Positions 9,544 through 19,401 of a stretch of 64,000 nt of DNA are shown piece after piece. Positions within the stretch are counted from its first letter, which is position 1, and each line of letters starts with the position of its first letter. The DNA comes from Streptomyces cellostaticus (GTDB lineage: Bacteria > Actinomycetota > Actinomycetes > Streptomycetales > Streptomycetaceae): contig NZ_KQ948017.1 of NCBI RefSeq assembly GCF_001513965.1, forward strand, positions 62,001-126,000, written 5' to 3'. The notes beneath the pieces were generated by a model that did not search any database, was not told where the DNA came from, and was given only the letters and a program-made list of their open reading frames with translations. Made by a program: the position numbers and the translations under genes.

Positions 9544-10329
9544 TCAGGCGATGATCCCGGCGCAGATCCGGCAGCCGTAGGCAGTGGCGACGATGTCCGC
9601 GTAACGGATGCGGCTGACCTGGCGGCATGCTCGCCGCCGGCACCGGACGGTCCAGGGGGCCAGGTGGCCGGGAAAGCGTTCCAGGGGGGTGAGGCCGACC
9701 TCGCGCAGATGCTGTGCGGCTTCGGCTGCTTCCAGCCACTGCCGGCGGGCATCGCCCGCGCCCTCACCTCGGGACTTCGCCTGCCGTACCCGGTGCCAGG
9801 TGTCGGACCAGAGAGGAAACCGCTTCTCCGGTTCCTGACAGGCGACGAGGTAGGCGAACAACTGCTTCTCCGAGGTGACGGACTGGTCCCTTTCGCGGAT
9901 CCGCCAGGCGGTCGACCGCGACAGCGGGACGAACTCATGGGCGCGGACTCTGGCGCGCCGTTCCATCTCGTCCGCGGAGGGACAGCCGTTGAGTTCCCAG
10001 GCCTGTCTGAGCGCCAGCCCCAGTTCTGCGGTGTCCACGATCTGCGGCAGCGGTCGCGCCCGGGTCAGGGGCTGTTTGCGTCCGCGCTGTGCGGCCTTCC
10101 TCCACAGCGTCTCGATCCGCTCCATGTCCAGGTGACAGGCGCCCGCAAAGGCCTGCGCCGTCTCCAATGTCGGCAGATCGTGGCCGGACTCCGCGCGCTG
10201 GACGGTCCCGATCGACGTGCCGATCCTCAGGGCGATCTCCCGGCGGCTCAGGCCCCTTCGTGCTCTCGCTGTCCGCAGCGCCACGGCCAGCCTGCCCTTC
10301 GCACTGCCCGGGTTGGGAATGGGCGCCAT
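9544..10329 (-). CDS. XRE-family helix-turn-helix regulator
   Basis: 261-residue DNA-binding protein. Helix-turn-helix at residues ~12-65: LRTARARRGLSRREIALRIG, then TSIGTVQRAESGHDLPTLETAQAFAGA. The middle part carries a second Ser/Trp-rich helical segment (SRSTAWRIRERDQSVTSEKQLFAYLVAC), and the C-terminus has a Cys cluster (RCRRRACRQ...YGCRICAG) that could bind zinc. The ATG at 10329 is preferred over an upstream in-frame TTG. No neighbour is obviously its target. Confidence 0.8.
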   Translation of the reverse strand: MAPIPNPGSAKGRLAVALRTARARRGLSRREIALRIGTSIGTVQRAESGHDLPTLETAQAFAGACHLDMERIETLWRKAAQRGRKQPLTRARPLPQIVDTAELGLALRQAWELNGCPSADEMERRARVRAHEFVPLSRSTAWRIRERDQSVTSEKQLFAYLVACQEPEKRFPLWSDTWHRVRQAKSRGEGAGDARRQWLEAAEAAQHLREVGLTPLERFPGHLAPWTVRCRRRACRQVSRIRYADIVATAYGCRICAGIIA

Positions 10330-10926
10330 CGGACGCCCCGTGCGCGCCACCGGGCTACCCGAGCGGTGGTGCCGGCCACTGTCCGCCTCCGCCAACGGGT
10401 GCTATCGAGGGATGGTGCAGCATGAGTGGCCCTTCTTCGCATCGTGCGCGTGGGGGTTTCGCGGCCCACACGGCATTCCGGGACGGGACGACCCGGACCT
10501 GGCTCCAACCGAGACGCGCGGCGCGGCGGGTGGCTCCACTGCGCTGCGGTGGACAGCATGGTGCCAGCGATCGGACCGCTCGAAAGCTGGCCGCGGTTAT
10601 TAAATTCGTATCTGTCGCGTCTGCGGGAGACGGGGCGAAGTGGCAAGTGCGCCAGAATGATTGGCCATGGCTGAACGCTGCGGTGATCCCCCTCTCGGAA
10701 AGCCCAGGCTGCACCGGAGCGCCCCGCGAGGAGCCGGGAGGGACACCGGGCTCGCAACGGTTCTTTCTCCAAATCTGTCCCAGATGCACTTGCTGTCGCT
10801 CGCGTCAGGCTGCGACGATCCGCACATCTACCCGTCCGCATGACGGGTAGGCCCTGTCTTCCTCTGGCTCCAACCAGCGAACAGGGACCAGTGGACCGGG
10901 TGGTGGCTCACCCCTCCACACACGAG

Positions 10927-10958
10927 CGAAGGCCGGGACCACTTGGTCCTGGCCTTCG
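10927..10958. terminator. Hairpin, possible bidirectional terminator
   Basis: Arms cgaaggccgggacca and tggtcctggccttcg pair with a single G-U/A-C wobble position around a very short loop, in a gene-free stretch. Confidence 0.5.
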
Positions 10959-11311
10959 TCCCGGCAGTCGATCAGGGCGGCGGTCTTTGCGAGCGTCAAA
11001 GTGCCGTACGGTCACCGAATCCCAAAGCTACCGCCCTTTCCCGCGTGGCCGACACAGGACGTCTGCAGCGGTGAGTTCACGCTCGATGCCGACGACATGA
11101 CCGCGTCAAGAAGTCGGCACCGACGGTGACTTCGACGTCGGTACTGAGGCTCAGCGGCAGGTCGCCTGCATCGGTGTGCGGGGCTTTCCTGGATGTTTGC
11201 GATGTCCTGGACCGTCGTGATCCCTACGGCCGGCGCACTCCGGGCGCCGGCCATCGTGGCGAGATGGACGTTTTCAGGGAGTGATACGGGACGCGGCCTC
11301 GCGGAATCCAG

Positions 11312-11339
11312 AGCCGGGCCCGGGCGTCCGGGCCCGGCT
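11312..11339. terminator. GC hairpin downstream of the P-x-x repeat gene
   Basis: Arms agccgggcccg and cgggcccggct pair perfectly around loop ggcgtc, about 165 nt past the stop of the repeat-protein gene on the minus strand. Confidence 0.5.
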
Positions 11340-11503
11340 GGTGGTCGCCGGGACGAAGGAGAGCGCGCCCGCCGTCGGGCTGGTGGGCGTGCAGCGCTGG
11401 GATCAGACGTGGCCGCCGCCGGAGTTCTCGCCGGGACCGCCGACGGCCACACCACCCGGGATCAGCTACTCCTTGTCGTTGTCACCCGTGTTCACGAGTG
11501 TGG

Positions 11504-12754
11504 CTAGTCGTCCTCGTGCCCGCGCTCCGACTTCTCGTGGTGCTGTTTCGTCGAGTGCTCCGGGTGGGTGGCCTTCACCGGGTGTTCGGGCTTAACCGGG
11601 TGGGTGGGCTTCTCCGGATACTCCGGCTTCACGGGCTTCACCGGCTTCTCCGGATACTCCGGCTTCACGGGCTTCACCGGCTTCTCCGGATACTCCGGCT
11701 TCACCGGCTTCACCGGCTTCACCGGATACACCGGCTTAACCGGATACTCGGGCTTCACCGGCTTCACGGGCTTAACCGGATACTCCGGCTTCACCGGCTT
11801 CACGGGCTTCACCGGATAGGCAGGCTTCTCCGGGTACACCGGCTTCACCGGCTTCACCGGATACACCGGCTTCTCCGGATACACCGGCTTCACCGGGTAC
11901 GCGGGCTTCACTGGGTACGCGGGCTTAACCGGGTACGCGGGCTTCACTGGGTACGCGGGCTTAACCGGGTACGCGGGCTTCACCGGGTACGCGGGCTTCA
12001 CCGGCTTCACCGGATACGCGGGCTTCACCGGATACGCGGGCTTAACCGGGTACGCGGGCTTAACCGGGTACGCGGGCTTAACCGGATAGGCAGGCTTCTC
12101 CGGGTACGCGGGCTTCACCGGATACGCGGGCTTCACCGGGTACGCGGGCTTAACCGGGTACGCGGGCTTAACCGGATAGGCAGGCTTCTCCGGGTACGCG
12201 GGCTTCACCGGCTTCACCGGATACACAGGCTTCTCCGGATACACCGGCTTCACCGGATACGCGGGCTTAACCGGGTGGTCGGGCTTCACCGGATACACAG
12301 GCTTCACCGGCTTCACCGGATACACAGGCTTCTCCGGATACACCGGCTTCACCGGCTTCACCGGATGATCTGGCTTCACCGGATACACCGGCTTCACCGG
12401 ATGGTCGGGCTTCACCGGATGATCTGGCTTCACCGGATACACCGGCTTCACCGGATGGTCGGGCTTCACCGGATGATCTGGCTTCACCGGATACACCGGC
12501 TTCACCGGATGGTCGGGCTTCACCGGATACACCGGCTTCACCGGATGGTCGGGCTTCGGCGGATGGTCCGGCTTCATCGGGTGGTCGGGCTTCGGCGGGT
12601 ACAGCGGGTAGGCCGACTTCCCCGGGTACGGCGGGTGCGGGGGGCTGTGGTCCTGAGCGTAGACCGTTCCCGCATTCGCCAGCGGGGCCCCGGCCAGCGC
12701 GGCGGCCACAACGGCCGGCGCCAGGACAGATCGCCATCGCGGCGATGTCGTCAT
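11504..12754 (-). CDS. Secreted P-x-x triplet-repeat (PVK/PVY/PDH) protein
   Basis: 416-residue exported protein. Residues 1-31 are a Sec signal peptide (basic start, AVVAAALAGAPLANA core). After a short Pro/His/Tyr-rich lead-in, almost everything to residue ~390 obeys a strict three-residue period with Pro first: PVK alternating with PDH, PVY, PAY, PEY, PEK and a few PTH. This should form a long polyproline-II rod. The tail is charged and unrepeated (EHSTKQHHEKSERGHEDD); no LPXTG or anchor is visible. The first triplets are His-rich (PDH), the later ones Tyr-rich. ATG at 12754 has GAGGAG about 10 nt upstream; an in-frame GTG nine bases earlier has poorer spacing. Probably a wall-spanning or surface spacer; function unknown. 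Confidence 0.75.
   Translation of the reverse strand: MTTSPRWRSVLAPAVVAAALAGAPLANAGTVYAQDHSPPHPPYPGKSAYPLYPPKPDHPMKPDHPPKPDHPVKPVYPVKPDHPVKPVYPVKPDHPVKPDHPVKPVYPVKPDHPVKPDHPVKPVYPVKPDHPVKPVKPVYPEKPVYPVKPVKPVYPVKPDHPVKPAYPVKPVYPEKPVYPVKPVKPAYPEKPAYPVKPAYPVKPAYPVKPAYPVKPAYPEKPAYPVKPAYPVKPAYPVKPAYPVKPAYPVKPVKPAYPVKPAYPVKPAYPVKPAYPVKPAYPVKPAYPVKPVYPEKPVYPVKPVKPVYPEKPAYPVKPVKPVKPEYPVKPVKPVKPEYPVKPVYPVKPVKPVKPEYPEKPVKPVKPEYPEKPVKPVKPEYPEKPTHPVKPEHPVKATHPEHSTKQHHEKSERGHEDD
11570..12600. repeat. Tandem 18-bp/9-bp repeat array inside the P-x-x gene
   Basis: About 1 kb built from near-identical units around 'ggcttcaccgg' alternating with 'atacaccgg', 'tacgcgg' or 'atggtcgg'. Because the unit length is a multiple of three, several frames stay open on both strands, which creates a spurious long plus-strand frame. 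Blocks of identical units suggest recent expansion or contraction by slippage or recombination. Confidence 0.85.
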
Positions 12755-13100
12755 GTACTCCACTCTCCTCGACTCGGTTCAGGGCTTCGTGACGGTTGGT
12801 CAGCACCAAGAGCTGGACAGTGGAATGAATAGGAAATCGGCTTACATGAATAACGCTGCGGCGGCCATAAGCCACCGGATGGTGTAGCCCGGGAGGCCAC
12901 TTGGCCCGGGTGGCGCGGCGGGAGGCGCTGGAGAAGCGGTTCGCGTCGCGGTCCCACGCCGGGGCCTGTGTGCTCTCCCCAGTGAGTGCTCGGAGTGGCT
13001 TCGGAGCTGCTCGGCTCGATGCCCCGAGCGGCCCCCGGCTGAGCCGGCTCACTGGGCGGGAGCGCCGGAGCCGGCCCGGGAGCGGAGCGCCCAGGCGGGC
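12755..13100. other. Intergenic region holding the promoter of the repeat-protein gene
   Basis: No supportable gene. The part nearest the repeat gene is comparatively AT-rich (12820-12860, aatgaataggaaatcggctt) and probably carries its promoter; the part near 13020-13090 is GC-rich with overlapping ccggctgagccggct-type inverted repeats that could terminate the aldo/keto reductase gene. Confidence 0.4.
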
Positions 13101-14087
<987 letters not shown>

Positions 14088-14126
14088 GCTGCTGCCTCCT
14101 GAGCTCGTGCAAAACGTGTGCTCTGG

Positions 14127-14157
14127 ACGCTAGTTGTTGGAGCGCGCTCCATGTCAA
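14127..14157 (-). promoter_or_regulatory. MerR-type promoter of the aldo/keto reductase
   Basis: On the minus strand TTGACA (14157-14152) and TAGCGT (14132-14127) are separated by exactly 19 bp, and the spacer contains the perfect 14-bp dyad TGGAGCGCGCTCCA (14138-14151). An over-long spacer with a central dyad is the hallmark of MerR-family activation by DNA unwinding. The regulator is not encoded nearby. Confidence 0.8.
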
Positions 14158-14240
14158 CCGACGACCAGGCACAAGGGCCTGCCCCTCGCCGATCGTCCCC
14201 GTTCCGCCGAGAACTGGATCCAGTGGGGCGAGAAGTGGTC

Positions 14241-15542
14241 TCAGACCGGCGCGGCGTTCGCTGCTTCCTTCCGGCGGGGCCGCTGGGCCCATCGGACCAC
14301 CGGTGGCGCCACGAAGCCCACACTCAGGAAGATTCCCCCCATCAGCAGCCAGCCCAGCGTGCCACCGTCGAGGCAGAGCCATGCCAGTACGGACGGTGCG
14401 ACGACGCTCGCAAGACCGCTGCCGAAGCGGAAGACGCCCGAGTACTGGCCCTGTGCGTACGCGGGGGCGAGGCTGTACCGCAACTCGAACGAACCAGCCG
14501 CATGCAGGAGTTCACCGAGGGTGTGCACGCCCACCCCGAGAAGGATCAGCAGGACGGCACCCCATGCGGACGTCCCGGAGGCGAGGCCGATGAGTGTCAT
14601 CCCGGCCAGAAAGGCACAGCCCGCGCGGCGCCAGGCGTGTGCGGCGGCAGCGTTGGTGTCGATGCCGCGGCTGGCCCTGACCTGCAGGAAGATCACCATG
14701 GCGGTGTTGAGGAGGACGCTGGATCCGGTGAACCAGCGGGGAGCATGGGTATGGCCGATGATCCACAGCGGCAGGGCGAAGACCAGCACGGAGCCGTGGA
14801 TCGACATGATGCCGTCGAGCGCGGTGATCACCAGGTAGCGGTGGTCCTTCAACGCCGACCGGCGTCCGCTGCCTCGGGGAGCGGGGACCGGTGGCAGGGA
14901 CGGCAGTCGGCTGACGATGACGGCGGTTGCCACGAAGCTGAGGGCGTTGCCCAGCACGAGGCAGAGGTACCCGGCATGGGTGTCCAGTTGGACGACGAAC
15001 GCGGCCGGCACAGCGCCGATGCTGGAGGCCAGGTTGACGGCGGCGCGCAGGTAGGCGCGGAAATGGGCGGGTCGCGGGCCGGCGAGGCCGCGCACGATGG
15101 GCCCACGGGCTGCCTGGCTGGCGGAGCCTGCGAGTTCGGTGAGGCAGACCACCACCGTGAACAGCCAGAAGGTGTGGACGAGGACCAGCATGGCCATGGC
15201 TACGGCCTGAACGGTCAGCGTCAGCATGTAGACCTCGCGCGGGCCACGACGGTCGGCGATCCGCCCGACGGGAACACCGGAGAGCAGTCCCACCACGGAG
15301 CCCACACCCATGCCAAGGCCGACCTGAGCCACCGAGAGCCCCACGGAGCGGGTGAAGAAGACCGCGGCGCTGAGCATGAAGACGCCGCTGCCGAGCATGT
15401 TGACGAAACTTGCCGTTGCGAGTGTGCGCCTCGGGCCCGGCTCAAGGAGAATGCCGCGCGCGACGAGCCAAGGTTCCCGGCCTTCCACGCCTTCTGCAGA
15501 CGGTTCTTCGGGCACGCGGCTCGATGCGCCTGGTGACACCAT
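14241..15542 (-). CDS. MFS transporter
   Basis: 433-residue, about 12-helix major facilitator. The cytoplasmic loop 2-3 motif is visible (GVPVGRIADRRGPREV), and the two halves are separated by a basic loop (PAPRGSGRRSALKDH). About 45 soluble residues precede the first helix. The start is uncertain: the ATG at 15542 is almost on top of its GGAGGA, and the GTG one codon later has a better-spaced site. Substrate unknown. No partner gene; it is followed by the aldo/keto reductase promoter region. Confidence 0.82.
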   Translation of the reverse strand: MVSPGASSRVPEEPSAEGVEGREPWLVARGILLEPGPRRTLATASFVNMLGSGVFMLSAAVFFTRSVGLSVAQVGLGMGVGSVVGLLSGVPVGRIADRRGPREVYMLTLTVQAVAMAMLVLVHTFWLFTVVVCLTELAGSASQAARGPIVRGLAGPRPAHFRAYLRAAVNLASSIGAVPAAFVVQLDTHAGYLCLVLGNALSFVATAVIVSRLPSLPPVPAPRGSGRRSALKDHRYLVITALDGIMSIHGSVLVFALPLWIIGHTHAPRWFTGSSVLLNTAMVIFLQVRASRGIDTNAAAAHAWRRAGCAFLAGMTLIGLASGTSAWGAVLLILLGVGVHTLGELLHAAGSFELRYSLAPAYAQGQYSGVFRFGSGLASVVAPSVLAWLCLDGGTLGWLLMGGIFLSVGFVAPPVVRWAQRPRRKEAANAAPV

Positions 15543-15790
15543 TCCTCCATGTCTGATCGCCGGCTTTCCTGACAGGCGGGTGGCGCTCGAAGGCGTCGAC
15601 GGGTGCTGTCTCCAGAACCGCCTGTGCGCCGTCACCACCGCCGACCAGGGAGTATGCGGCGGTGAGGACAGTTCGGAACAGGTGCGGCCGGCAAGGGAAG
15701 AATCACAGGAAGAGCGGGAACGATTCGTGTGTCGCGCGGCGTTGAAAAACATGTGAGGGTCCGGGAGCAGCCGTCCGCTACCTTGAGCGG

Positions 15791-16348
15791 ATGCCTGTGT
15801 CTTCTGTGATCCTTTTGCTGTCCGGCAGTCTGCGAGCGGGTTCCTCCAACGAGTCTGTGCTGCGTACGGCACAGGCTGTGGCCCCCGCGCAGGTGCGCAC
15901 CGTCCTCTACGACGGCTTGGCGGCATTGCCGCATTTCAACCCTGATGACGACCACGATCCGCTGCCCACGCCCGTGGCCGAGTTGCGGGCGGCCATCGCG
16001 GAGGCGGCCGCGCTCTTGATCTGCACCCCTGAGTACGCCGGCACACTGCCGGGTTCGTTCAAGAATCTGCTGGACTGGACGGTCGGCGGCACCGAGATCT
16101 GCGACAAGCCCGTGGCTTGGGTCAACGTGGCGGCACCTGGCCGCGGCCAGGGTGCGCAGGCCACGCTGCGCACCGTGCTCGGTTACACCGGTGCCGACAT
16201 CGTGGAGTCGGCCTGCATGAGGATTCCGGTGGACCGCCAGATGGTCGGCGCAGACGGATTCATCACCGATGACGGGGTCCGCGCGCAGCTCGGCAAGGTG
16301 CTCGGAATGCTGGCGGAGCCCGACGGAGGAGACAGCGAGACCGGGTGA
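15791..16348 (+). CDS. NAD(P)H-dependent FMN reductase
   Basis: 185-residue flavodoxin-fold reductase. FMN phosphate loop LSGSLRAGSSN at residues ~10-20; second flavin loop TPEYAGTLPGSFKNLLDW at ~77-94, typical of the ArsH/azoreductase-like NADPH:FMN reductase family. Short, soluble and monocistronic; it converges on the APC permease. Likely supplies reduced flavin or reduces quinones/azo compounds. Confidence 0.9.
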   Translation: MPVSSVILLLSGSLRAGSSNESVLRTAQAVAPAQVRTVLYDGLAALPHFNPDDDHDPLPTPVAELRAAIAEAAALLICTPEYAGTLPGSFKNLLDWTVGGTEICDKPVAWVNVAAPGRGQGAQATLRTVLGYTGADIVESACMRIPVDRQMVGADGFITDDGVRAQLGKVLGMLAEPDGGDSETG

Positions 16349-16369
16349 GTCCGGCCCGGTGCCGGGCGG

Positions 16370-18016
16370 TCAGAGGATGTCCTCCTCCTCCGGGACGACG
16401 ACCTGGTCGACCATGCGTTGGATCTTCTCGGTCGGCAGGGCGACTGCCATGGCCCAGTAGTAGATGACGAGGCTGAAGGCGGCGGTGACTCCGATGTCCC
16501 ACCACAGCGGGAACCACGGGTGCTTGAGGGGCCCGAAGTCGCTGAGGTAGACGATCAGGCCCATGCCGACCAGGTAGGCGGGCAGCCACTGGGCGGCGTG
16601 CAGGTCGAGTTGAGGAGTGATCGGGTTCATCTTGAAGACCCGGTTGGCCACCAGGATGACGTAGCCGATGAGGATGGCGACGCCGAGTTTCCAGTCGGTG
16701 GTCCACCCCGACCACAGGATCAGCAGGTTGGCGACGGCGAAGGCCAGCGGCGACATCCAGCTGCCTCCGGGCAGCCGGTAGGGGCGATGTGCGTGCGGCA
16801 GCCGGTTGCGGAACACGCCGAAGGAGAGCGGCGCACCGGCGTACATGAGCACGCTGGCGCTGGTGATCAGCCCGACGAGGGAGCGCCAGCTGGGGAAGGG
16901 CAGGAAGCAGATGCAGCCGATCACGAAGGCGGTGATGAGGCCCGCCCAGGGGACACCGCGCCGGTTGGTGGTCTCGAAGACGGAGGGCACGTAGCCGTTG
17001 CGGCTGAGGCCGTAGGAGACGCGGGAGGAGCCGGTGATGTAGATCAGGCCGGTCCCGGCAGGGGAGATCACGGCGTCGAGGTAGAGGACCGTGGCCAGCC
17101 AGGCGAGGCTGATGAGGGTGGCGACCTGGGCGAACGGTCCGCTCAGCGCGGTGAACGCGGAGGTGGCCCAGTGGCTGCCGATCTGGTGCGCGGGCAGGGC
17201 TGCGAGGAAGGTGACCTGGAGGAGGATGTAGATGATGATGCCGAGGACGATCGATCCGATCACCGCGCGCGGGATGTCCCTCTTGGGGTTGGCGCTCTCG
17301 CCGGCGAGTTGGTCGGCCTGCTCGAACCCGAGCAGAGCGAAGATGATGCCGCTGGTGGAGACGGCGGACAGAATGCCCTTGGCTCCGTAGGGGTCGAATC
17401 CGTCGGCAGCGGTGAAGTTGCTGGTGTGGAACTGGGCGACGGCGAACACGAAGATCGTCAGCAGGGGGACGCCGACTTTCCACCAGGTCGCCGCGCTGTT
17501 GGTGCGTGCCAGCAGACGGATGCTGAGGAAGTTGATGGCCGTGATGACCGCCATCAGGCCCACCGCGACGGCGATGCCGGGTGGGGTCAGGACGTGTTCG
17601 CCGCCCTGGACCTTCTCCCAGCCGCTCGCCCAGGAGTAGTGCTGGGCGTAGGTGATCATCGCCAGTACCTCGATGGGCGCCACCGTGGCCGCCTGCAGCC
17701 AGGAGAACCAGCCGAAGGACGCGCCCGCGGCCCCGCCGAAGGCGTAGTGCGGGAAGCGTGCGGTGCCGCCGGAGACCGGGTACATTCCGCCGAGTTCGGC
17801 GTGGACCAGTGCAAGAATCAGGATCGCGAGGCCGCCGATGGCCCAGGAGATGATCGCCGCGGGTCCGGCCGCGGCCAGAGCGCCCTGCGCACCGAACAGC
17901 CATCCGGATCCGATGATCGAGCCCTCGGATGCCCAGATGAGCCCGACGAAGCCGATTTCGCGCCTCAGTCCCGGCCGGTGGGATTCCGAGGTGGGCGACG
18001 ATTGCGATACGGCCAT
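16370..18016 (-). CDS. APC-family amino acid/polyamine permease
   Basis: 548-residue, about 12-helix permease. The family opening is clear: REIGFVGLIWASEGSIIGSGWLFGAQGAL (substrate-binding GSG break in helix 1), then ELGGMYPVSGGTARFPHYAFG. The ATG at 18016 is preferred because GAGGGGG lies 8 nt upstream; an in-frame GTG nine bases earlier is possible. Probably imports an amino acid or amine by proton symport; substrate not assignable. Confidence 0.9.
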   Translation of the reverse strand: MAVSQSSPTSESHRPGLRREIGFVGLIWASEGSIIGSGWLFGAQGALAAAGPAAIISWAIGGLAILILALVHAELGGMYPVSGGTARFPHYAFGGAAGASFGWFSWLQAATVAPIEVLAMITYAQHYSWASGWEKVQGGEHVLTPPGIAVAVGLMAVITAINFLSIRLLARTNSAATWWKVGVPLLTIFVFAVAQFHTSNFTAADGFDPYGAKGILSAVSTSGIIFALLGFEQADQLAGESANPKRDIPRAVIGSIVLGIIIYILLQVTFLAALPAHQIGSHWATSAFTALSGPFAQVATLISLAWLATVLYLDAVISPAGTGLIYITGSSRVSYGLSRNGYVPSVFETTNRRGVPWAGLITAFVIGCICFLPFPSWRSLVGLITSASVLMYAGAPLSFGVFRNRLPHAHRPYRLPGGSWMSPLAFAVANLLILWSGWTTDWKLGVAILIGYVILVANRVFKMNPITPQLDLHAAQWLPAYLVGMGLIVYLSDFGPLKHPWFPLWWDIGVTAAFSLVIYYWAMAVALPTEKIQRMVDQVVVPEEEDIL

Positions 18017-18053
18017 CCTCCACACCCCCTCATCAGGGGCATCAGGGTGATGC

Positions 18054-19355
18054 TCACCACCATCGTGCCACGGGTGGGGCGGGACCGCGGGTGGGCTGCG
18101 CGCAGGAACCGGAGCCTTTCGGCCGGCGGACGGCTACTTCGGGTGGACGTTCTCGACGTGCGCCGTATCCGATGAAGTACGCGGGGAGGCGGCGTATCCA
18201 TCGTGACCCGGTGAGCAGGCGTATGAGGCGCTCTGCCCGCTCCGCGCTGCCGAGGGGTGGCCGGCCTTCCAGGACGGGAGCGATGACGCGGGCGTGGGCG
18301 ATTCGCTGGAGTGCCTGTGTGGCGATGGTGGTGGGACGGCGGCGGCGCTGCACACCGCGTACGTCGTGCAGGCGCACGCTCCCGCGGCGCAACGGCTCGG
18401 TCAGGTAGCGGGCGGCGGCCACGGCGTCCTGGACTGCGAGGTTGATCCCGATGCCGAAGACCGGGGACATCGCGTGCGCGGCGTCGCCGATGCACAGCAG
18501 GCCGGGGCGGTGCCAGCGGCGCAGGCGGTCCAGGCGTACGTCGAGGAGCTTGACCTCGTCCCACGAGCGCAGGGCGTGGGCGCGGTCGGCGATCCAGGGG
18601 ACGGCGGCGGTGAAGTCGGCCAGGAAGCGGTCGAGGCCGGCGGCGCGGCGCTCTGCGTCGGTGCCCTTGGGGATGAGTCCGGCGCACTGCCAGTAGTCGC
18701 CGCGGTCGATCATCGCGGTCAGGAAGCGGTCGCCGGCACTGCCGACGAGTCCGCGCGGGTCGCCCTCGTGTCGCGGCAGGCGGAACCACCAGGCGTCCAT
18801 CGGGCAGGCGAAGCGGCGCAGTCCCAGTTCCGGCCGGGAGCGCGCCAGTGATCCGCGGCCGTCGCAGGCGACGGTGAGGACGGCGCGCAACTCGCCGGTG
18901 CGGCCGTCCGAGGTGCGGTAGCGCACCCCGGTCACCCGCCCGGATTCGATGAGGAAGGAGGTCGCTTCCGTGCTCATCCGCAGGTCGAAGGACGGTTCGC
19001 GCCGGGCCTCGTCCGCCAGCAGGTCCAGCAGGTCCCACTGGGGCACCATCGCCACGTAGTTGTAGGGGCCGCGCAGGACCGTGAGGTCCGCGACCGTGAC
19101 CGCCGAGCGGCCGGCTCCGACAGGGAGCTGGACGGTGCGTACCCGGCGCTGTGGCAGCCGGGCGAAGCGCTCGGCGAGGCCCAAGTCGTCCAGCAGCGCA
19201 AGGGTTGAGGGGTGGACGGTGTCGCCGCGGAAGTCACGCAGGAAGTCGGCGTGCTTCTCCAGCACCGTCACCGCGACGCCGGCCCGGGCCAGCAGCAGGG
19301 CGAGCACCATGCCCGCGGGGCCGCCTCCCACCACACAGCACGTGGTCCGTTCCAT
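18054..19355 (-). CDS. FAD-dependent monooxygenase (PHBH-like)
   Basis: 433-residue flavoprotein hydroxylase. FAD-binding VVGGGPAGMVLALLLARAG at residues ~8-26, the second motif VACDGRGSLAR, and the FAD ribityl motif GLLCIGDAAHAMSPVFGIGINLAVQDAVAAARYL. ATG at 19355 has AGGA 6 nt upstream; a GTG six codons earlier is less likely. The last ~40 residues are Pro/Arg/Gly-rich and atypical, so the C-terminus may have been extended by a lost stop. A TetR-like operator lies 28 nt upstream. Confidence 0.88.
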   Translation of the reverse strand: MERTTCCVVGGGPAGMVLALLLARAGVAVTVLEKHADFLRDFRGDTVHPSTLALLDDLGLAERFARLPQRRVRTVQLPVGAGRSAVTVADLTVLRGPYNYVAMVPQWDLLDLLADEARREPSFDLRMSTEATSFLIESGRVTGVRYRTSDGRTGELRAVLTVACDGRGSLARSRPELGLRRFACPMDAWWFRLPRHEGDPRGLVGSAGDRFLTAMIDRGDYWQCAGLIPKGTDAERRAAGLDRFLADFTAAVPWIADRAHALRSWDEVKLLDVRLDRLRRWHRPGLLCIGDAAHAMSPVFGIGINLAVQDAVAAARYLTEPLRRGSVRLHDVRGVQRRRRPTTIATQALQRIAHARVIAPVLEGRPPLGSAERAERLIRLLTGSRWIRRLPAYFIGYGARRERPPEVAVRRPKGSGSCAQPTRGPAPPVARWW

Positions 19356-19383
19356 GGCAGTCCTGCCCTTCACGAAACCAGTA

Positions 19384-19401
19384 ATTCATCGGTCGATGAA
19401 T
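19384..19401. promoter_or_regulatory. TetR-type operator upstream of the monooxygenase
   Basis: Perfect inverted repeat ATTCATCG-gt-CGATGAAT just upstream of the start of the monooxygenase at 19355. It is AT-rich compared with flanks and has the size and spacing of TetR-family operators. No TetR gene is adjacent. Confidence 0.65.

Larger units (their letters stand above)
10396..11503. other. 1.1-kb stretch without a supportable gene
   Basis: Open frames here lack codon bias, ribosome sites and recognisable motifs on both strands. Two strong hairpins are present (10927-10958 and 11312-11339). GC content dips locally around 10600-10680 and 10770-10830. It may be the relic of a lost gene or an untranslated spacer; I see no tRNA or known RNA structure. 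Confidence 0.5.

Noticed and set aside
11402..11500. Possible Gly-rich small peptide on the minus strand (ending GENSGGGHV)
   Set aside because: No start with a properly spaced ribosome site and no recognised family; may be chance.
11498..12832. Long plus-strand frame rich in Leu-His-Arg repeats opposite the secreted repeat gene
   Set aside because: It exists because the repeat unit is a multiple of three; it lacks a ribosome site and sensible composition, whereas the minus frame has a signal peptide and good start.
15543..15926. Upstream extension of the MFS gene at 14241
   Set aside because: Overlaps the promoter and start of the FMN reductase gene and reads Arg/Ser/Pro-rich with no membrane pattern.
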